Source: a virus. Taken from it: a stretch of 29,773 nt of DNA. The stretch spans positions 1-29,773 of IMG/VR virus record IMGVR_UViG_3300031957_003439; one strand, 5' to 3'. Below the pieces are notes generated by a model. It was given only the letters and a program-made list of their open reading frames with translations, ran no database searches and had not been told where the DNA came from. The translations under genes and the position numbers were made by a program. Positions 22,997 through 28,884 of this stretch are shown one piece after another. Every line of letters starts with the position of its first letter. The stretch's first letter is position 1.

Positions 22997-25294
22997 CCAT
23001 TTGAAGCCTTTAATGAAATCTTTAGCATAGTTGAATGCCTGTGTAGTATACTTTGATACTACGCCTTGTATGAAACCCGAGGCCGCATTCTTGATATCAT
23101 TTTTATAAGCAACGGCTTTATTTTTTAGGTCATTCAGTGCCTCGAGATTCACTGTCACCGCCTCTGATAGTCCCACGATGTCCTTGGCATAACCACTTAC
23201 CTGTTTCGTGAACTTGGCCACGTCCGGATTGGCCAGTAATTTTGTTTTTATGTCGTTCAGTTGTGAGAGATCTAGTTTCACGTTGTCACCCACGATTTTC
23301 CTGATCTCACCCGACACATCAGCTATGTTGGGTTTGTTCTGTAATTTTGTTTTTAAATTGTTCAGTTGTGAAAGATCCAGGTTCACGTTCTCGGTTATTC
23401 CCGTAATTTTCTTGATCTCCCTTGATATGAAGGCTACGTCTGGATTGGCAAGTACTTTTGTTTTTATGTCGTTCAACTGTGAAGAATTTAGGTTCACGTT
23501 TTTGCCCACGATTTTACTGATCTCACCTGACACACTAGCGATAGAGGGTCCGACCAGTAACTGTTGTATGTTGTTCAACTGTGAAGAATTCAGTTTCGTG
23601 TTGTCGCCAACGAGCTTGTTTATCTCCGTTGATGCGAACTCGGATACCCTGTCGCTGGTCACACCGACTATCTTGTTGAGTTCCGACGACACGGCGTCTA
23701 TGCTGTCCTTGGAAAGTAATTGTTTTTTTATGTTTTCCAGGTCCTGTGATGACACACTGGGATTCCCCGACTCTATACTTGCTATTATGTCGTTGATGTA
23801 TCGCTTCCTTATCGCAGTACTGCTGGTCCTGGTGTATGGCTCGTGTGTCACGAAATCTGACACTGTGGTCTTGTTTGCAATCTTGTTTGGCTTGCCGCCC
23901 TGTAATGGTCTTATAGTGTCTATGTCTATCAGTGCGGCGTTTCCATCAGTGACCTCACCTCCTGTTACCTTGATGCCGACCCGGTCAGACTCTGGCACCA
24001 ACCATGATGGCCCCCATCCTGCTCTAGCACCCTGTGAGTTCATGTGTACCTGGGCGCCAGCCAGGTCTATGTTTCCTCCCGCCCCGTGCATCTGTGTCCC
24101 ACGTGTGAAAGACGTTATCTGTGTCGCGGCGTAACTTCTCAGATCACCCTGTGACGAATTGAGTATCGAATTCTTCGCCATCGTCTGTACGTTGAATCCC
24201 CCGTTGAGGTTTACGTTCTGCTCCGCCGTGAAGTTCAGACTGCCCTTTGCGTGGAAGTTCACGTGCCTGTCCGAGTGTAGGTTGAAATCCTGTTTGGTCC
24301 TCATGTTTATGCCTCCGTCTGAGAACACACTTATGGTGCCATCCTTCTCCATCTCTATGAATGCCTTGCCCGAACCGTTGGCTATGTACACCGTGCCTTC
24401 CGTGTCGTGCATCAAGATCTGATGTCCCGATGCCGTCCTGATCCTTGTAAGTTGGTTACTACCATCCTCGGCGCCGTCGTCCATGACGAAGCTGTGTCCT
24501 GGGACTCTGTCTGGTCTCACTGGTGTACCACCAGGTCCAATATTCAGTGAACGTGAGTCCTCACGTATCCTTCCAGGTGTGTTGATCCCGAACACCTGAC
24601 TTGGTGCCTCTCTTTTGGCCGAACTTGTGGTTGTGCCTCGCACTGGGTCTTGTATCAGTCCTTGGGCCGACATCTGATCTGCTAGTATACGGTTGACCGG
24701 ATATCTAAACAAATTGGCCGACTCGGCCGATACAGCACCTTCGATAAGCCTCCTGTTTCTCTCACCGACAGGCAAGAGATCAGTTCCGTAGTCCTGTGTC
24801 TGGCCGGTAGCGTTTGCTGTTATGGCTCTTTCTCGTGCATCCGATCGGTCCGATGCCAGTTCAGTGAACGTGGAGGCACCATATCCTGGCACCTGCTGAT
24901 TTGTCAGAGGTTGTTGCACACAGCCAATCCAGAATGCGTTTTTCTTGGAAAGCTCTCCCTTGGCGAAGATCACCAATACTTCCGTGTCTATGTCAGGTGG
25001 TACGAACCACATACCGTAACTGTGTTGCGTGAGCTTGTAATCATCGGGGGCAGATTTGTTTGTTGCTTCCACACTCTTGGCACCGTAGAACGGTGACAGG
25101 TACTGACACCATATGCAGTCGTCCGGTGCTGGATCGTTGGTCTGTGACAGATCCGGAATGTTCACACCCAGTCTACCCTGTCGCAACGGATCGTTCGTGA
25201 ACTTGACCTTGCCCACGTAAGGTCCCGCATCGGTCCCCGCGAACTTCTGATTGAAGTTCTTCATGTTGTCTTGTGTGTCTACGAATCCTACCAT
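22790..25294 (-). CDS. gp5: Central spike / baseplate hub protein gp5-like with S74 chaperone end
   Basis: An 834-residue spike protein. Residues ~25-130 form a gp5/VgrG OB-fold (VGKVKFTNDPLRQGRLGVNI, WFVPPDIDTEVLVIF, WIGCVQQP). Residues ~265-415 are a VgrG-like beta-needle (GHQILMHDTEGTVYIANGSG, MEKDGTISVFSDGGINM, then NFNAEQNV-type strands). Residues ~500-715 hold helical repeats of about 35 residues. The C-terminus from Ser767 is a peptidase S74/intramolecular chaperone domain (WSDSRLKEDIRLVG, YEGVMAQEVPWA, VDYSKVDVEF). T4 gp5 (575 residues) has a lysozyme between OB-fold and needle; I see no lysozyme there. The start ATG at 25294 follows a 17-bp tandem repeat and has only a weak Shine-Dalgarno; an internal ATG at Met11 is less likely, as it would cut the leader. 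Its trimer should form the membrane-piercing tip under the 770-aa hub-like protein. Confidence 0.9.
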   Translation of the reverse strand: MVGFVDTQDNMKNFNQKFAGTDAGPYVGKVKFTNDPLRQGRLGVNIPDLSQTNDPAPDDCIWCQYLSPFYGAKSVEATNKSAPDDYKLTQHSYGMWFVPPDIDTEVLVIFAKGELSKKNAFWIGCVQQPLTNQQVPGYGASTFTELASDRSDARERAITANATGQTQDYGTDLLPVGERNRRLIEGAVSAESANLFRYPVNRILADQMSAQGLIQDPVRGTTTSSAKREAPSQVFGINTPGRIREDSRSLNIGPGGTPVRPDRVPGHSFVMDDGAEDGSNQLTRIRTASGHQILMHDTEGTVYIANGSGKAFIEMEKDGTISVFSDGGINMRTKQDFNLHSDRHVNFHAKGSLNFTAEQNVNLNGGFNVQTMAKNSILNSSQGDLRSYAATQITSFTRGTQMHGAGGNIDLAGAQVHMNSQGARAGWGPSWLVPESDRVGIKVTGGEVTDGNAALIDIDTIRPLQGGKPNKIANKTTVSDFVTHEPYTRTSSTAIRKRYINDIIASIESGNPSVSSQDLENIKKQLLSKDSIDAVSSELNKIVGVTSDRVSEFASTEINKLVGDNTKLNSSQLNNIQQLLVGPSIASVSGEISKIVGKNVNLNSSQLNDIKTKVLANPDVAFISREIKKITGITENVNLDLSQLNNLKTKLQNKPNIADVSGEIRKIVGDNVKLDLSQLNDIKTKLLANPDVAKFTKQVSGYAKDIVGLSEAVTVNLEALNDLKNKAVAYKNDIKNAASGFIQGVVSKYTTQAFNYAKDFIKGFKWSDSRLKEDIRLVGKSPTGINIYSFKYKQSAGTYEGVMAQEVPWARQMTDTGFYMVDYSKVDVEFRRSN
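23150..23790 (-). repeat. Tandem ~35-residue helical repeats in gp5
   Basis: About five diverged units follow the pattern [ND]xSQLN[DN][IL]KTK, then xNPDxA, a helix, I[KR]KI[VT]G and NVxL. The clearest are NSSQLNDIKTKVLANPDVAF, DLSQLNNLKTKLQNKPNIAD and DLSQLNDIKTKLLANPDVAK, spaced roughly 34-41 residues. The DNA copies keep recognisable identity, for example TTTTGTTTTTATGTCGTTCA near 23240 and 23457 on the plus strand. They lie between needle and S74 domain and are predicted to be amphipathic helices. Confidence 0.8.
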
Positions 25295-25297
25295 TTG

Positions 25298-25331
25298 ATA
25301 TAATCTTCTATTTTATATAATCTTCTATTTT
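25298..25331. repeat. Perfect 17-bp tandem duplication at the hub/gp5 junction
   Basis: The plus strand has ATATAATCTTCTATTTT twice in a row (25298-25314 and 25315-25331). The distal copy encodes the end of the 770-aa protein (IEDYIK) and the other carries its TAG stop and most of the 13-nt spacer to the gp5 ATG. The junction creates TATATAAAATA on the minus strand, about 17-28 nt before the gp5 start. Confidence 0.95.
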
Positions 25332-27620
25332 ATTGATGCCTTGTTTAATTATTTTTTTAGCTTCATTTTTCAGACTTTCATCTAATTGCCTCTTACTATT
25401 TTTTAAGTATTCGTCTGTAAATGCGTCCGTCAACTTGCCGGCCGCACTTGCAAGTAGGCTGGCCTCCGTTCCTAATCCGTTTTGATTGTTTAGCCTCACA
25501 CAGGTCAGCGTCTGCAGGAACTGGCCATTGGACATACTGCTGTCTATCTTGACCACTTGGTAAACACCTGCGAAGAACAGGTTCTCCTCTGGCACCGTGC
25601 TGTTCTTTTCAAACATCACACCTGTCTTGTCGTTGATGTCATCTGGTAATCTGTAGATCAGTTCCATCAGTGGGGTGTGTGAATCCGCGTTGAAGGAGCC
25701 CGACTCCTGGTCAAACTGCTTGCCTCTCCGTCTTGCTTGATCCCGGGCATTCAAGGGTATGAATTGGTCCTGGCAGAGGTAAGCGGGATCTCCCAGTATC
25801 TCCATCTCTATCCTCATCATGTCCACCATGGGGTTGGTCAGGTAGTCGTAGAAGTCCTGTTTACGGGCCTCCTTGCCTGTGTCGGCGATATCAGTGTTGA
25901 AAACACTCCTGCCCTTGGTGATGTTGGGGTATGATCTCAATGTTGCCCGATCATTGTTGTCCGGGTCCTCATTGCCTCGTAGCTTAGATATCAGTGTGTC
26001 TATCTTTTCAAATACACTGTCCGGGCCTTTGCTGACCTCAACAGTGTTCTTCATGTAATATGCGGTCTTGTAGTTGATACGCAAGTTCTGTATGTCTGTG
26101 TTCTCGCCCGTGTACAGGTAGTTGTATCTTTTGAGAATATTATTTTTTACTATGCCGCTCTTCATGAACACTCCCGGTCTCATGAATTTAAGCACGTGTA
26201 TCTTGAATGGTATCACCCTATAGGTCACAATCTTCCTGTGCATCTTGTTTATTTTATCAAACTGACCGTAATCGGTCCTGACCGAGGTCTTGATCTTGAA
26301 CCAGTCCACGAAAGGGTTAGTCTCGATCGTTTTTTCGAATTTGTCACTTTCAATGAATTTTGTAATTGTTTCCGATGATGCGTCTTCACGTTGGCTTATA
26401 GTGTTGGTACGTCTGAGGTACTGCGTCCAGAAGTCCGTGGCCAGGTCCTCATATCCCTTGGTGCCCCGCACCATGTCTTCCAGCAGTTTCGTTATGCTGA
26501 CGAGACTGCTGATCTGGGCCTCGCCGACTTCCATTTCTATCTTGCTCTGTTGGCCTGGGCTACCACCTCCGGATACTCGGGTGTTTTGCACATTCCTGCC
26601 GCCGATGTAACCTCTGGCCAGATCTAGTACCTCTGGGTCAAACACTATCCTGTACTCGTCTAGGACCTCCCTGACCTTGTCCTTGTCTCTCTCCTTGAGT
26701 ATCTGTTCATTCAGTTGCTCTGACAACTGTTTACCTGCACTTTCTAGTGTGCTGGCGTTTATGGTTATCACACACCTTGGGAACTTGAATCTGTCATCAA
26801 AGGCGATGTCGTTGATACGTACCGCCGTCACATCATAGATGGCGCCACCCTCGTTGACGTCCAGATCCACCCTGGTGATCAATATGGGTATCTTCCTGAC
26901 GGTGCCATACTGGCCCATGGGAGTGCCGTTCTCGTCGAAACCTTTGAATTCTATTGTGAGCAATATCGGTGCGTCCAGGTGATCCCGGTATTTGTTGATC
27001 CTGGCCGCGGCACGCATCTTCTCCACGAAGGAAATGCCGTAAGGCTCGTGCAGTTTGAATTCCATCTTGACGAAGTCCGCCAAGCCACGCTCCTCGCTGG
27101 GACCAACCGTTGACACCATGTTGACTGACTCGATGAAGATGTCCCTGCCCTTCTCCAGCACCTCCCTGGCATTTTTAGCCATTTCGTTCTCCCTGGCTTT
27201 CTGATCTATTTGTGGGCCTGCCTGTGTGAGATCGTTGTCTCCTGTTCCGCTAAGAGCAGGATCACTTATTCCGCCCGAACGGGCAATGACATCATGCACA
27301 GTGTTTTTCAGGAACGTATGATCCTGCAGTTCCTCTTCTGATATCCCGCTCAGCGTGAACAGTGTGGTGTACGTGGCGAACTTGTGTAGTATGTTCTCAT
27401 GGGTACCCTCGTATAAAGATGGTTTGATAGTTGCTTCATATGGGGCTTCTGCAGATCCATCTAGGAACCCCTCAATATCTAGCGGCTCTTTGAAAAAAGT
27501 TTCTGACCTTGAGCTTAGTCCTTTCTTGGTGGTTAAGTTCTCGTTTTCCTTGACCGCAGAATTGACCTTGTTCTCGGCACTCTTTTTCATGTTATTTTTT
27601 AATCGATCACCTGCGGACAT
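25308..27620 (-). CDS. Baseplate hub-like structural protein, probable gp27 counterpart (770 aa)
   Basis: It lies between gp53 and gp5, where a hub partner for the gp5 spike is expected. The last globular part, NLFFAGVYQVVKIDSSMSNG followed by QFLQTLTCVRLNNQ, matches the closing strand pattern of tail hub proteins of the gp27/gpD type. Earlier regions include EPYGISFVEKMRAAARINKY, PILLTIEFKGFDENG, IPILITRVDLDVNEGGAIYD and a helix-rich segment around residues 290-330. T4 gp27 is 391 residues, so this is about twice that length and may include other hub or tail-tube-adaptor functions. The N-terminal ~45 residues are charged and probably disordered. The start at 27620 has AGGGG 6 nt upstream and is 1 nt after the gp53 stop. 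The gp27 equivalence is inference from position and the C-terminal pattern. Confidence 0.7.
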   Translation of the reverse strand: MSAGDRLKNNMKKSAENKVNSAVKENENLTTKKGLSSRSETFFKEPLDIEGFLDGSAEAPYEATIKPSLYEGTHENILHKFATYTTLFTLSGISEEELQDHTFLKNTVHDVIARSGGISDPALSGTGDNDLTQAGPQIDQKARENEMAKNAREVLEKGRDIFIESVNMVSTVGPSEERGLADFVKMEFKLHEPYGISFVEKMRAAARINKYRDHLDAPILLTIEFKGFDENGTPMGQYGTVRKIPILITRVDLDVNEGGAIYDVTAVRINDIAFDDRFKFPRCVITINASTLESAGKQLSEQLNEQILKERDKDKVREVLDEYRIVFDPEVLDLARGYIGGRNVQNTRVSGGGSPGQQSKIEMEVGEAQISSLVSITKLLEDMVRGTKGYEDLATDFWTQYLRRTNTISQREDASSETITKFIESDKFEKTIETNPFVDWFKIKTSVRTDYGQFDKINKMHRKIVTYRVIPFKIHVLKFMRPGVFMKSGIVKNNILKRYNYLYTGENTDIQNLRINYKTAYYMKNTVEVSKGPDSVFEKIDTLISKLRGNEDPDNNDRATLRSYPNITKGRSVFNTDIADTGKEARKQDFYDYLTNPMVDMMRIEMEILGDPAYLCQDQFIPLNARDQARRRGKQFDQESGSFNADSHTPLMELIYRLPDDINDKTGVMFEKNSTVPEENLFFAGVYQVVKIDSSMSNGQFLQTLTCVRLNNQNGLGTEASLLASAAGKLTDAFTDEYLKNSKRQLDESLKNEAKKIIKQGINKIEDYIK

Positions 27621-27621
27621 A

Positions 27622-27921
27622 CTATACCCCTAGGTCGCGTGTTATGTTGGCCGGTTTCGGCAACTGAATGGTAACTCCTGGTTTGAAATCGTAGATGGGA
27701 TCCTCAATCTGGTCTGGGTTACGCTGTGCGAACACCCACCACAGTCTGGGTGAACCGTACAAGTCATAGGCCAGTAGGTCTGGTCTGTATGCGTATGTCC
27801 TCTCTATGGTGTAACTTTGGTCATCGTCCTCTATGGCGAAACGTCTCCGAACAAATTGGCCCAAACTGTCGTTGTTTTGTGGTGTCGCAAAATACGGTGA
27901 TGTTGATGAGTACTTGGCCAT
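27622..27921 (-). CDS. gp53: Baseplate wedge protein gp53-like (99 aa)
   Basis: A short wedge protein recognised by its central motif YRPDLLAYDLYGSPRLWWVF, followed by AQRNPDQIEDPIYDFKPG and a closing VTIQLPKP strand. This is the gp53 core in which LWW packs into the LysM-like fold. T4 gp53 is 196 residues, so only the core is kept here. gp53 clamps adjacent wedges together around gp6, gp7 and gp25. The start is TAATG-coupled to the gp48-like gene, with GAGGTG 11 nt upstream; the stop is 1 nt from the next ATG. The protein is soluble and acts in baseplate assembly in the host cytoplasm. Confidence 0.9.
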   Translation of the reverse strand: MAKYSSTSPYFATPQNNDSLGQFVRRRFAIEDDDQSYTIERTYAYRPDLLAYDLYGSPRLWWVFAQRNPDQIEDPIYDFKPGVTIQLPKPANITRDLGV

Positions 27922-28766
27922 TAGATGAATCCCACCTCATTAGAATCCTTGCCATTCAGCTCTCCACGCACGAATTTGCTCATCGAGAAGTTCTTGACAG
28001 AGTCCCTAGAGTAGATTGGAGTTATCAGCACTGATATGTTTGACAGTGTTGGTGCCCAGGTCTGTGAATCTTCCAGTTCCGGTAATCCCATACGTTCCCT
28101 CGTTCTGGCAGTTTCGTAAACTGAATTATTCTGTCTGGTGGAGATGTAGTCAATGCCTGCCCTAAGTTCAACGTTGAACGAATTCAACACAACCGGTATC
28201 TTGTGGAACATGTGATCACCATATCCAAACAGGTGCAGTATCGGTGGTGGATTTCCTTTCAACCCTTTCCCGGTTCCTTCGTCCTTACCAAAGAACATCT
28301 TGGTCGCCGTCCTCAGGAAGTTAACAGTCGCCACCCAGTGCTTGGCGTCCTCGGAATTCTGTACCGGAAACTCACCAATTATGTTCATGGAATCCACCTG
28401 TGAATTCTGATATGCCTGGAATGGATAGTTGCTGTGTGTCTGTGCCATGGCATTGTAGTTGGCCGAGTGCTGTATCACTATCGATGGAGTCAGGGGCCAG
28501 AACATACCACGTGACCCTGCCAGTGGTTGTAGCAGTGGATTTTTATCAAAATCAAAGAACTGTGTCAGTGGTCCTTCGGGGACCTGTAATCTCACACGCC
28601 AGTCTTTCTTGTCGCTACGTCCTGACCATTTGGCCCTGGCGTTCACAATCCTGCTGTCCGTGGAAATGCCCGAACCCAGGAGCCTTCCCAAGGTCCTGTT
28701 GAATATGCCCGTGCTTACGTTCTTGACTATATTTCCAATTTGTTTTCCTGCTTCTCCGAATGCCAT
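27921..28766 (-). CDS. gp48: Baseplate tail-tube cap/junction protein, gp48-like
   Basis: A 281-residue protein and first gene of the leftward operon. The core at ~89-160 reads FWPLTPSIVIQHSANYNAMA, QTHSNYPFQAYQNSQVDSMN, IIGEFPVQNSEDAKHWVATV and NFLRTATKMFFG. I associate this pattern with the gp48-type baseplate protein of marine T4-like phages. gp48 sits on the hub and starts polymerisation of the tail tube (T4 gp48 is 364 residues). The tube-like paralogue gp54 is the main alternative, and no separate gp54 is in the window. The start MAFGEAGKQIG has AAAGGA about 14 nt upstream, a long spacing. A perfect TATAAATA late motif lies 45 nt upstream. Confidence 0.8.
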   Translation of the reverse strand: MAFGEAGKQIGNIVKNVSTGIFNRTLGRLLGSGISTDSRIVNARAKWSGRSDKKDWRVRLQVPEGPLTQFFDFDKNPLLQPLAGSRGMFWPLTPSIVIQHSANYNAMAQTHSNYPFQAYQNSQVDSMNIIGEFPVQNSEDAKHWVATVNFLRTATKMFFGKDEGTGKGLKGNPPPILHLFGYGDHMFHKIPVVLNSFNVELRAGIDYISTRQNNSVYETARTRERMGLPELEDSQTWAPTLSNISVLITPIYSRDSVKNFSMSKFVRGELNGKDSNEVGFI

Positions 28767-28784
28767 CTTAATGGTTGATTTCCT

Positions 28785-28814
28785 TTGTTAAATTCAGTAT
28801 ACTTAAACTATATT
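28785..28814 (+). promoter_or_regulatory. Possible sigma-70-type promoter for the gp55-like gene
   Basis: TTGTTA (28785-28790) and TATATT (28809-28814) are separated by 18 nt. They match the host -35/-10 consensus at four and five of six positions. Transcription would start near 28821, giving a leader of about 64 nt before the ATG at 28885. The -10 overlaps the late motif on the other strand, so the two polymerase forms would compete. The region is AT-rich and chance matches are easy. Confidence 0.3.
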
Positions 28815-28818
28815 TATA
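28811..28818 (-). promoter_or_regulatory. T4-type late promoter, perfect TATAAATA, upstream of the gp48-like gene
   Basis: The minus strand reads CTATAAATATAG, containing the exact T4 late -10 octamer recognised by gp55-charged RNA polymerase. There is no sigma-70-like -35 element, as expected for late promoters. Initiation near 28805 would give a leader of about 39 nt. It heads the whole leftward baseplate operon and lies beside the gp55-like gene itself. Confidence 0.8.
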
Positions 28819-28884
28819 GGCATTTTCTAGGCACACTTAATTACCCATACGGCACGAATCACAACAACACAAGGTAAAGGAATT

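Larger units (their letters stand above)
28767..28884. promoter_or_regulatory. 118-nt divergent intergenic region between the late operon and gp55
   Basis: This is the only substantial non-coding stretch in the window. It holds a perfect leftward T4 late motif, a possible rightward sigma-70-type promoter overlapping it, an AGTATACT palindrome (28796-28803), and ribosome-binding purines on both sides (AAAGGA before the leftward gene, AAAGG before gp55). I see no hairpin terminator or small gene in it. Confidence 0.7.

Noticed and set aside
23208-24134. Plus-strand open frame of 308 codons opposite gp5
   Set aside because: It is antisense to the well-supported gp5 repeats and needle, has Cys/Ser/Pro-rich low-complexity translation and no ribosome-binding site. 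It reflects the codon use of the real gene.
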